Assembly (NCBI RefSeq): GCF_018398875.1
Contig: NZ_JAGWDK010000013.1
Coordinates: 124,001 to 188,000, forward strand
DNA from: Bradyrhizobium sp. sGM-13
Lineage (GTDB): Bacteria > Pseudomonadota > Alphaproteobacteria > Rhizobiales > Xanthobacteraceae
Length of the DNA: 64,000 nt
Direction: 5' to 3'
Part shown: in pieces, positions 45,366 to 53,129 of the stretch
How positions within the stretch are numbered: the first letter of the stretch is position 1
How the letters are laid out: each line of letters starts with the position of its first letter
Made by a program: the position numbers and the translations under genes
Notes under the pieces: model-generated
What the model was told of the DNA's origin: nothing
Database searches by the model: none
Seen by the model: only the letters and a program-made list of their open reading frames with translations

Positions 45366-45446
45366 CGTCATTGCGAGCAAAGCGACGAAGCAATCCCGCG
45401 TTCTTGACACGGTCATATGGATTGGTTCGCTTCGCTCGCAATGACG
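45366..45446. repeat. Palindromic repeat (GTCATTGCGAGC type) inside the kdp operon
   Basis: Left arm CGTCATTGCGAGCAAAGCGA (45366 on) and right arm TCGCTTCGCTCGCAATGACG (to 45446) pair over about 28 nt with some mismatches. It lies between kdpB and kdpC, which are normally almost contiguous. A stable hairpin at this place in the mRNA could change the ratio of KdpB to KdpC. Confidence 0.88.
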
Positions 45447-45449
45447 GGG

Positions 45450-47564
45450 CTAGGCCAGATGCAAAGCCACAACCGCAAGGTCGATGGCCTTGATGCCGAT
45501 AAAGGGAACGATGATGCCGCCGAAGCCGTAGATCAGCAGGTTACGGCGCAAGAGCGCCCCCGCCCCGACCGCCCGATAAGCGACGCCTTTCAGTGCCAGC
45601 GGGATCAGCGCGACGATGATCAGCGCGTTGAAGATGATCGCGGACAGGATGGCGCTCTGCGGGCTTGCGAGGTGCATGACGTTGAGCACTTCGAGCTGCG
45701 GGTAGAATGCCAGGAACATCGCCGGGATGATGGCGAAATACTTTGCGACGTCGTTGGCGATCGAGAACGTGGTCAGCGCGCCGCGCGTCATCAGAAGCTG
45801 CTTGCCGATCTCGACCACCTCGATCAGCTTGGTCGGATTGGAATCGAGATCGACCATGTTGCCGGCCTCGCGCGCCGCCTGCGTGCCGGTATTCATGGCG
45901 ACGCCGACGTCGGCCTGCGCCAGCGCCGGCGCGTCGTTGGTGCCGTCGCCGCACATTGCCACCAGCTTGCCCTTGGCCTGCTCGTCGCGGATCAGCTTCA
46001 GCTTGTCCTCCGGCGTTGCCTGGGCAAGGAAATCGTCGACGCCGGCCTCGGCCGCAATGGCGGCTGCGGTCATCGGATTGTCGCCGGTGATCATCACGGT
46101 GCGGATGCCCATGCGGCGCAATTCCGCAAAGCGCTCCCGGATGCCGCCCTTGACGATGTCCTTCAGATGCACGACGCCGAGCAGTTTGCCGTCTTTGGCG
46201 ACCGCCAGCGGCGTGCCGCCGGCTTTCGAGACCTCGTCGGAAATCGCTTGGATCTCACGGGCCACCTCCAAGAGGACGCCCGACACAGCGCGCGCCGCAT
46301 TCCCGGAAGCGACCGCGCGGATCGCGCCGCCACCATCGACGTAATTCAGGATCGCATCCACCGCGCCCTTGCGCACCGACGATGACCCGGCGTCGATGCC
46401 GCTCATGCGTGTCTGCGCGGTGAAGGGAATGAAGCTCGCATTGAGCTCCTTCATGTCGCGGCCGCGGATGCCGTATTTCTCTTTCGCCAGCACGACGATC
46501 GAGCGACCTTCCGGCGTCTCGTCGGCGAGCGAGGCGAGTTGTGCCGCATCGGCCAACTCCTGTTCGGTAACACCGCGCAAGGGGCGAAACGCCGTGGCCT
46601 GCCGGTTGCCAAGTGTGATGGTGCCGGTCTTGTCCAGCAGCAGCGTATCGACGTCGCCGGCGGCCTCCACCGCACGGCCCGACATGGCGAGCACGTTGAA
46701 GCGCACCAGCCGGTCCATGCCGGCGATGCCGATCGCCGACAGCAGCGCGCCGATTGTGGTCGGAATTAGCGTGACGAACAGCGCCACCAGCACTACTACC
46801 GAAATCGAGCCGCCGGCATAGGCCGCGTAGCTCGGAATCGTCACGGTGGCGAACACAAAGATAATCGTCAGGCCTGCGAGCAGAATATTGAGCGCGATCT
46901 CATTCGGCGTCTTCTGCCGCTCCGCTCCTTCCACCAGCTTGATCATGCGGTCGATGAAGGTCGAGCCCTGCGCCGCCGTGATCCGAACGCGGATCCAGTC
47001 CGACAGCACTTGCGTGCCGCCGGTCACCGCCGAACGGTCACCGCCGGATTCGCGGATTACAGGCGCGGATTCACCCGTGATCGCGGCCTCGTTCACGGAA
47101 GCCACACCCTCGATCACCTCGCCATCAGAGGGGATGTTGTCGCCGGCCTCGACCAGGACGATGTCACCCACCTTCAGGCTGGTGCCGGAAACCAGACGAT
47201 AGTTCTTGCCGGGACCTTCCAGCAATTTCGCCTTGCTCTCAGTGCGGGTCTTCTTCAACGACTCAGCCTGCGCCTTGCCGCGGCCTTCGGCAACAGCCTC
47301 GGCAAAGTTGGCGAACAGCACGGTGAACCACAGCCACAGGATGATCTGGAAGGTGAAGGCGAGGCTCTCGCTGCCGGCCACCAGATTGCGCAGGAATATC
47401 ACGGTCGTGAGCGCGGCCACGATTTCGACCACGAACATCACGGGGTTCTTCACCATCAGCCGCGGATCGAGTTTTGCAAAGGCCGCGCGGATTGCCGGCA
47501 GCACGATGCTCGGATCGAACATCGCCGACGCCGTCGCCTTCTTCTGCAATTTCATGATTTCCAT
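45450..47564 (-). CDS. kdpB: Potassium-transporting P-type ATPase, B subunit
   Basis: 704 residues. D311 in LLLDKTGTITLGNR is the phosphorylated Asp; TGESAPVIRESGGD and GDGTNDAPALAQADVGVAMN are also intact. It hydrolyses ATP to drive K+ uptake through KdpA. AGGAG lies nine bases before the ATG at 47564. kdpA precedes by 24 nt. Confidence 0.97.
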   Translation of the reverse strand: MEIMKLQKKATASAMFDPSIVLPAIRAAFAKLDPRLMVKNPVMFVVEIVAALTTVIFLRNLVAGSESLAFTFQIILWLWFTVLFANFAEAVAEGRGKAQAESLKKTRTESKAKLLEGPGKNYRLVSGTSLKVGDIVLVEAGDNIPSDGEVIEGVASVNEAAITGESAPVIRESGGDRSAVTGGTQVLSDWIRVRITAAQGSTFIDRMIKLVEGAERQKTPNEIALNILLAGLTIIFVFATVTIPSYAAYAGGSISVVVLVALFVTLIPTTIGALLSAIGIAGMDRLVRFNVLAMSGRAVEAAGDVDTLLLDKTGTITLGNRQATAFRPLRGVTEQELADAAQLASLADETPEGRSIVVLAKEKYGIRGRDMKELNASFIPFTAQTRMSGIDAGSSSVRKGAVDAILNYVDGGGAIRAVASGNAARAVSGVLLEVAREIQAISDEVSKAGGTPLAVAKDGKLLGVVHLKDIVKGGIRERFAELRRMGIRTVMITGDNPMTAAAIAAEAGVDDFLAQATPEDKLKLIRDEQAKGKLVAMCGDGTNDAPALAQADVGVAMNTGTQAAREAGNMVDLDSNPTKLIEVVEIGKQLLMTRGALTTFSIANDVAKYFAIIPAMFLAFYPQLEVLNVMHLASPQSAILSAIIFNALIIVALIPLALKGVAYRAVGAGALLRRNLLIYGFGGIIVPFIGIKAIDLAVVALHLA

Positions 47565-47588
47565 GGACGTAACTCCTGACGGCTTCGA

Positions 47589-49292
47589 TCAGAACAAGGT
47601 GTTGGCGTTCATCGCCAGGTGCTCGACGATCGGCCCCAGCGCCAGCGCCGGGAAGAAGGTCAGGCCGCCGATGATCAGGATGACGCCGACGACGAGGCCG
47701 ACGAACAGGCCGCCGGTGGTCGGCAGCGTGCCGGCCGAGGGCGGGATCGATTTCTTGGCCGCAAGCGACCCCGCCAGCGCCATTGCCGGCACGATCATGA
47801 AGAAGCGGCCGACAAACATCGAGCTGGCGAGCGTCAGATTGTAAAAGAAGGTATTGCCGGTCAGGCCGCCGAAGGCCGAGCCGTTATTGCCGGTCGCCGA
47901 GGTGAAGGCATAGAGCACCTCGGTAAAGCCATGCGGACCGGCATTGGCCATCGACGCCACCGCCGGAGGGAAGACGACCGCAACGGCCGTCCAGCCCAAA
48001 ATCATCAGCGGCAGGATCAGGATCGCAAGCATCGCCATTTTGACCTCGCGCGCCTCGATCTTCTTGCCGACAAATTCCGGCGTGCGGCCGACCATCAGGC
48101 CGGCGACGAAGATCGCCAGCACGACGAACAACAGCATACCGTAAAGCCCCGCGCCGACGCCGCCGACGATGATTTCGCCGAGTTGGATATTGAGCAGCGG
48201 GATCATGCCGCCGAGCGCGGTGAAGGAGTCATGCATGGCATTGACGGCGCCGCAGGAGGCAGCGGTGGTAATGACCGCGAAGAGTGAGGAGGCGACGATG
48301 CCGAAGCGGACTTCCTTGCCTTCCATGTTGCCGCCAGAGAAACCCAGCGCGCTCAGCATCGAGGTGCCGTTGGCTTCGGCCCAATAGGTGACGGCGACGC
48401 CGGCAAGGAAGAGAACGCCCATTACGCCGAGAATCGCCCACCCCTGCCGCTGGTTGCCAACCATCCGGCCGAACACGTTGGTCAGCGCCGCGCCGAGCGC
48501 AAAGATCGAGATCATCTGCACGAAGTTCGATAGCGCGGTGGGGTTTTCAAAGGGATGTGCGGCATTGGCATTGAAGAAGCCGCCGCCATTGGTGCCGAGC
48601 ATTTTGATAGCGACCTGCGAAGCGACAGGGCCGACCGCGATGGTCTGCTTGCCGCCTTCCAGCGTGGTCGCCTCGACATAGGCGCCGAGCGTCTGCGGTA
48701 CGCCCTGCCACACCAGGAACAGCGTATAGACGATGCAGATCGGCAGCAGCACGTAAAGCGTGCAGCGCGTGACGTCGACCCAGAAATTGCCGATCGTGCG
48801 CATCGAGGAACGGGAGAAGCCGCGGATCAGAGCCACTGCGAGCGCGATGCCGGTCGCGGCCGACAGGAAATTCTGAGGCGTCAGGCTCAGCATCTGCGTC
48901 AGGTACGACAGCGTGCTTTCGCCGCCGTAGTTCTGCCAGTTGGTGTTGGTGATGAAGGAAATCGCGGTATTGAAGGACAAATCCTGGGCGACGGCGGATT
49001 GTCCCGCCGGGTTGAACGGCAGCAGCGCCTGCAGCCGCATCACGCCGTAAATGATGAGGAAGCCGCCGACATGGAACAGCAACATCGCGACCGTGTAGGT
49101 CAGCCAATGCTGCTCGCGTTTCTCGTCAACGCCACCGATCCTGTACAGCCCGACCTCGACCGGTCTCAGGATCGGCGTGAGGGGTGTGCGCTCGCCGCTG
49201 AAGACGCGCGTCATGTACCAGCCGAGCGGCTTTACGAGCGCGACCACGATCGCGCAGTACAATAGAACTTGAATCCAGCCGATGACGGTCAT
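47589..49292 (-). CDS. kdpA: Potassium-transporting ATPase, K+-binding A subunit
   Basis: 567 residues, about ten membrane helices. GTNGGGFFNANAAHPFENPT is a KdpA signature and belongs to one of the four selectivity-filter loops; TNTNWQNYGGESTLSYL-type sequence is an earlier one. It forms the K+ channel-like half of KdpFABC. AGAGG precedes the start; kdpF ends 22 nt upstream. Confidence 0.96.
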   Translation of the reverse strand: MTVIGWIQVLLYCAIVVALVKPLGWYMTRVFSGERTPLTPILRPVEVGLYRIGGVDEKREQHWLTYTVAMLLFHVGGFLIIYGVMRLQALLPFNPAGQSAVAQDLSFNTAISFITNTNWQNYGGESTLSYLTQMLSLTPQNFLSAATGIALAVALIRGFSRSSMRTIGNFWVDVTRCTLYVLLPICIVYTLFLVWQGVPQTLGAYVEATTLEGGKQTIAVGPVASQVAIKMLGTNGGGFFNANAAHPFENPTALSNFVQMISIFALGAALTNVFGRMVGNQRQGWAILGVMGVLFLAGVAVTYWAEANGTSMLSALGFSGGNMEGKEVRFGIVASSLFAVITTAASCGAVNAMHDSFTALGGMIPLLNIQLGEIIVGGVGAGLYGMLLFVVLAIFVAGLMVGRTPEFVGKKIEAREVKMAMLAILILPLMILGWTAVAVVFPPAVASMANAGPHGFTEVLYAFTSATGNNGSAFGGLTGNTFFYNLTLASSMFVGRFFMIVPAMALAGSLAAKKSIPPSAGTLPTTGGLFVGLVVGVILIIGGLTFFPALALGPIVEHLAMNANTLF

Positions 49293-49314
49293 GGGATTAC
49301 CTCTGGATGTGAGA

Positions 49315-49404
49315 TCAGAACCGCTCGGGGCGCAACAGCGTGTAGGTCAGGTAAAACAGCAGACCGAGAGAGACGAGACCAGCGAGCGAGTAGTCGAAGA
49401 TCAT
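49315..49404 (-). CDS. kdpF: Potassium-transporting ATPase, F subunit
   Basis: 29 residues: MIFDYSLAGLVSLGLLFYLT then YTLLRPERF. One membrane helix ending in the conserved RPERF tail makes this a clear KdpF, the small stabilising subunit. GGGAG lies six bases before the ATG. Confidence 0.93.
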   Translation of the reverse strand: MIFDYSLAGLVSLGLLFYLTYTLLRPERF

Positions 49405-49415
49405 GGCGCTCTCCC

Positions 49416-49499
49416 TCACAACCGCTCGCAGACATAGGCATAACCAATGCCCGCCACGAAGAGGCCGAGAGCGAGCGCCAGCATCACGATGTCCAGCAT
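49416..49499 (-). CDS. 27-residue membrane peptide at the head of the kdp operon
   Basis: MLDIVMLALALGLFVAGIGY followed by AYVCERL: one membrane helix with a short charged tail, stop 11 nt before the kdpF start. GAGGAAC lies about six bases before the ATG, a good ribosome binding site. It is not KdpF, which follows with its own start and RPERF tail. Position and composition suggest a further small partner or regulator of the Kdp complex; similar mini-proteins may precede kdpF in other proteobacteria, but I could not check this. The function is unknown. Confidence 0.7.
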   Translation of the reverse strand: MLDIVMLALALGLFVAGIGYAYVCERL

Positions 49500-49604
49500 G
49501 GGATGTTCCTCTGCGACGTGAACCGCGCAGCCAAAGATACGGCTATGCGTTCCGGCCTGAGGTGCCACCGGGCGCATAGGTTTTCGAGACGGGAAGGATG
49601 GCGA

Positions 49605-49628
49605 CGTTATAGGAATCTCATAAAACGC
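49605..49628 (-). promoter_or_regulatory. AT-rich candidate kdp promoter/KdpE region
   Basis: On the minus strand this reads GCGTTTTATGAGATTCCTATAACG, the most AT-rich stretch before the kdp genes and about 105 bp before the first start. It carries a TATAAC-like -10 and a TTTAT block that recalls the T-rich KdpE box of E. coli. No direct evidence. Confidence 0.25.
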
Positions 49629-49632
49629 ATTC

Positions 49633-49758
49633 CGTCGTCCCTGCGAACGCAGGGACCCATAACCACAGGCGTTAATTATTTCGCGACCTGCTCGTTATCT
49701 TTCTTTTCCAAACAACACCGGCCGCGGAGTATGGGTCCCTGCGTTCGCAGGGACGACG
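49633..49758. repeat. Palindromic repeat (CGTCGTCCCTGCGAACGC type), well-preserved copy
   Basis: Left arm CGTCGTCCCTGCGAACGCAG with GGACCCATAACCACAGG; right arm TATGGGTCCCTGCGTTCGCA with GGGACGACG. The terminal arms of about 28 nt pair almost perfectly. It lies between the divergent kdp operon and the 49882 gene, immediately upstream of the likely kdp promoter. Confidence 0.9.
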
Positions 49759-49881
49759 GGGATAACTCCATATGAAATCCCTATATTTCCAACCCTCGCC
49801 CCCACTCGTTTTCGAATGGCGTTTTCGCCAGTTTGGGAGTGCGGTTGCAGTCGCGGCCGCGCGAATGAACGAGATGACGCC

Positions 49882-50337
49882 ATGTCAATTCTTTTGGAAC
49901 ACCGGACCACCACCGATCTCGGCGATCGGCTTCGCGACGCCACGATCGAATTCCTCTCCGACATCGCCGCAGCATGCCGGCGCTTTCCGTCCACAGCCCA
50001 CGGCGCAAAGACCGCCCGCATCGAGCAGTTGATCCAATCTCACGCCTGGATCGATGCCGCGCTGGCGCTGATCGATCTGGAATTGCCGCAATGGCGGGTC
50101 CGCCGCCTCGCCTACGATGACGGTGAATGGCATTGCGCGTTGTCGCGGCAACGCGAACTGCCGGATTGGCTGGATCAGGCAGTCGAAGGCCGTCACGCCG
50201 ATCTGGCGCTGGCAATCCTAGGTGCATTCGTGGAAGCGCAGCACATCAGCACGACATCGCGCCGGACCAGCGTCCCGCCCGTGCCGCAGAATGTCAGCCC
50301 ACTGTACGAGCCAGTTTGCGCCGACAATTTTGCGTGA
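49882..50337 (+). CDS. Hypothetical protein
   Basis: 151 residues from ATG 49882 (MSILLEHRTTTDLGDRLRDA). No recognised domain. Mostly helical, acidic, soluble, with a conserved-looking core LIDLELPQWRVRRLAYDDGE and WHCALSRQRELPDWLDQAVE. It is convergent with fdsA, 26 nt apart. Codon use is like that of the neighbours, so it is probably real. The frame is open to 49816, but that extension has no ribosome binding site. Not the small FdsD subunit. Confidence 0.65.
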   Translation: MSILLEHRTTTDLGDRLRDATIEFLSDIAAACRRFPSTAHGAKTARIEQLIQSHAWIDAALALIDLELPQWRVRRLAYDDGEWHCALSRQRELPDWLDQAVEGRHADLALAILGAFVEAQHISTTSRRTSVPPVPQNVSPLYEPVCADNFA

Positions 50338-50363
50338 CTTTTGTAGATGGGGTAACGGGCCGC

Positions 50364-53129
50364 CTACTCCGCCGCCGACTGTAGCGCCAGCTTTTCGGCG
50401 CGCACGGCGCAGAATTTGAATTCAGGGATCTTGCCGAACGGATCAAGCGCTGGGTTGGTCAGCAAGTTCGCCGCCGCTTCCGCGTAGCAGAACGGCATGA
50501 AAACCATGTTCTCCGGCACGTCGCGGTCGGAGCGCACCTTGACCTCGACCGCGCCGCGGCGGGTTTCCAGCTTGATGAAATCGCCGGGCCAGACGCTGAG
50601 CTTGCGCATGTCCTTCGGCGACATGAACGCCACCGCCTCGGGTTCTAGCTGATCGAGCACGGATGCGCGGCGGGTCATCGAGCCGGTGTGCCAGTGCTCG
50701 AGCACGCGGCCGGTCGAGAGCACCATCGGATATTCGGCGTCGGGCACCTCGTCCGGCGCGATCACCTTGGCCGGGACGATCTTGCCGCGGCCGCTCGCGG
50801 TCGGGAAACCCGTGGTGAAAATGATCTCGTTGCCGGGCTTGTTCGGATCGTCGACCGGATAGGTCACCGCACCCTCGCGCACCAGCCGCTCCCAGGTGAT
50901 GTTCTTCAGCGACGGCATCACCTGTGTCATCTCGGTGAAGACGTCGGCCGGGCCGTCGTAGTTCCACGGCAGCCCCATGCGCTTGCCGATCTCCTGGATG
51001 ATCCAGAGATCCTGCCGCGCATCGCCCGGCGGACGGATCACTTCCCGCGCAAGCTGCACGCGGCGGTCGGTATTGGTGAAGGTGCCGCTCTTTTCGGCGA
51101 ACGCAGACGCCGGCAGGATCACATCGGCATGGAATGCGGTTTCCGTGACGAAGAGATCCTGCACCACCAGATGATCGAGCTTGGCCAGCGCCTCGCGCGC
51201 ATGCTGCAGGTCGGGATCCGACATCGCGGGGTTTTCGCCCTCGATATACATGCCGTTGATCTCGCCGGCATGGATCGCATCCATGATCTCGACGACGGTG
51301 AGGCCGCGCACAGGGTCGAGGTCCTGATGCCAGAGCTTCTCGAAAGGCTCGCGCAGGTCGGTGCGTCCGACCGGCTGGTAGTCCGGCAGGAACATCGGGA
51401 TCAGGCCGGCGTCGGAGGCGCCCTGCACGTTGTTCTGGCCGCGCAGCGGATGCAGGCCGGTGCCGGGACGGCCGACCTGGCCTGTCGTCAGCGCCAGCGC
51501 GATCAGGCAGCGCGCATTGTCGGTGCCATGAATGTGCTGGCTGATGCCCATGCCCCAGAAGATGATCGAGGCCTGCGAGCGCGCGTATGTTCGCGCCACT
51601 TCCTTGAGCGTCTCGGCAGGGATACCGCAGATCGCTTCCATCTTCTCCGGCGGGAATTCCTTGATACGCTCGGCGAGCTCGTCAAAGCCTTCGGTATAGC
51701 CCGCGATATATTGCTGATCGGTCAGCCCTTCGGTGATGATGGTGTGGAGCATCGCGTTCAACATCGCGACGTCGCTGCCGGGCTTGAAGGCGAGATGCTT
51801 CCAGGCGTGGCGCGACAGCGACTGCGTGCGCGGATCCATCACGATCAGCTTGGCACCACGCTTGGCTGCGTTCTTGAGGTAGGTGGCGGCGACCGGATGG
51901 TTCACGGCCGGATTGGCGCCGATCACGATGATGACTTCGGCATCCATGGCAGCGGCAAACGGCGCGGACACAGCACCGGAATTCAACCCTTCCATCAGCG
52001 CCGCGACCGACGAGGCGTGACAGAGCCGCGTGCAATGGTCGACATTGTTGGAGCCGAAGCCGGTGCGCACCAGTTTTTGGAACAGATACGCCTCTTCATT
52101 GGAGCCCTTGGCCGAGCCGAAGCCGGCCAGCGCCTTGACGCCCTTCTCGTCGCGAATTTTCACGAGGCCTTTTGCGGCGATATCCAGCGCCTCTTCCCAC
52201 GAAGCTTCGCGGAAATGCGTGAACGGATTGGCCGGATCGACCTGGTCGTTGGCATCCTTCTTCGCATTGGGCAGCCGCACCAGCGGCTTTGTCAGCCGAT
52301 GCGGGTGATGGATGTAATCAAAACCAAAACGACCCTTGACGCAGAGCCGGTTGTGGTTGGCCGGGCCGTCGCGGCCCTCGGCGTAGATGACCTTCTCGTC
52401 CTTGACCTGATAGGTGACCTGGCAGCCGACGCCGCAGAACGGGCACAGCGAATCGACTTGTCTGTCAGCGTAAGTGACGCGGGTCTGGTTCTCGTCCAGC
52501 ATCACCGACGGCATCAAGGCGCCGGTCGGGCAGGCCTGCACGCACTCGCCGCAGGCGACGCAGGTCGATTCACCCATGGGGTCGTCGAAGTCGAACACGA
52601 TCTTGGCGCCGGCATTGCGATAGGCCATGCCGATGACGTCGTTGACCTGAACCTCGCGGCAGGCGCGCACGCATAGGCCGCACTGAATGCAGGCATCGAG
52701 ATTGACGCTCATCGCGGGATGGCTGGTATCGCCCTGCCACCGCTCGGCCGCCGGGAAACGGCTCTCGGTCACCTCGACCTTTTCGGCCCAGTGCCAGAAT
52801 TTCGAATCGGGATCGTGCGAGGTCTCGCGCGCGGGCTGGTCGGCGACCAGCAATTCCATCACCATCTTTTGCGCCGCGACGGCGCGGGCGCTTTCGGTCT
52901 TCACCTTCATGCCGACGCTCGGCGTGCGCTTGCAGGACGCGGCCAGCACGCGCTCGCCCTCGATCTCGACCATGCAGGCGCGGCAATTGCCGTCAGGCCG
53001 GTAGTCCGGCTCCGGCGAATAACAGAGATGCGGGATTTCCTTCTGGTGGCGTTTTGCCACCTGCCAGATGGTCTCGCCCGCGCTGGCCTCGACCTGTTGG
53101 CCGTCGAGTTCGAACTTGATCTTGGTCAT
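50364..53129 (-). CDS. fdsA: NAD-dependent formate dehydrogenase, molybdopterin alpha subunit
   Basis: 921 residues. A 2Fe-2S domain (C36, C49, C52, C66), a His/Cys cluster region, two 4Fe-4S clusters (CIQCGLCVRAC, CVACGECVQACP) and the 4Fe-4S of the Mo domain (CPFCGVGC) lead to the bis-MGD domain. The Mo ligand is cysteine, C370 in HCTRLCHASS, not selenocysteine. It oxidises formate to CO2 and passes electrons to FdsB and NAD+, in the cytoplasm (no Tat signal). Its ATG overlaps the stop of the upstream fused subunit. Confidence 0.94.
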   Translation of the reverse strand: MTKIKFELDGQQVEASAGETIWQVAKRHQKEIPHLCYSPEPDYRPDGNCRACMVEIEGERVLAASCKRTPSVGMKVKTESARAVAAQKMVMELLVADQPARETSHDPDSKFWHWAEKVEVTESRFPAAERWQGDTSHPAMSVNLDACIQCGLCVRACREVQVNDVIGMAYRNAGAKIVFDFDDPMGESTCVACGECVQACPTGALMPSVMLDENQTRVTYADRQVDSLCPFCGVGCQVTYQVKDEKVIYAEGRDGPANHNRLCVKGRFGFDYIHHPHRLTKPLVRLPNAKKDANDQVDPANPFTHFREASWEEALDIAAKGLVKIRDEKGVKALAGFGSAKGSNEEAYLFQKLVRTGFGSNNVDHCTRLCHASSVAALMEGLNSGAVSAPFAAAMDAEVIIVIGANPAVNHPVAATYLKNAAKRGAKLIVMDPRTQSLSRHAWKHLAFKPGSDVAMLNAMLHTIITEGLTDQQYIAGYTEGFDELAERIKEFPPEKMEAICGIPAETLKEVARTYARSQASIIFWGMGISQHIHGTDNARCLIALALTTGQVGRPGTGLHPLRGQNNVQGASDAGLIPMFLPDYQPVGRTDLREPFEKLWHQDLDPVRGLTVVEIMDAIHAGEINGMYIEGENPAMSDPDLQHAREALAKLDHLVVQDLFVTETAFHADVILPASAFAEKSGTFTNTDRRVQLAREVIRPPGDARQDLWIIQEIGKRMGLPWNYDGPADVFTEMTQVMPSLKNITWERLVREGAVTYPVDDPNKPGNEIIFTTGFPTASGRGKIVPAKVIAPDEVPDAEYPMVLSTGRVLEHWHTGSMTRRASVLDQLEPEAVAFMSPKDMRKLSVWPGDFIKLETRRGAVEVKVRSDRDVPENMVFMPFCYAEAAANLLTNPALDPFGKIPEFKFCAVRAEKLALQSAAE

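Noticed and set aside
50338..50363. Possible FdsD gene after fdsA
   Set aside because: Only 26 bases separate fdsA from the convergent gene, so there is no room.
52000..52040. Selenocysteine codon in formate dehydrogenase
   Set aside because: The Mo-ligand position is TGT (Cys370); no in-frame TGA is present.
50688..52676. 662-residue open frame antisense to fdsA
   Set aside because: Shadow of the formate dehydrogenase gene; no recognisable domain.
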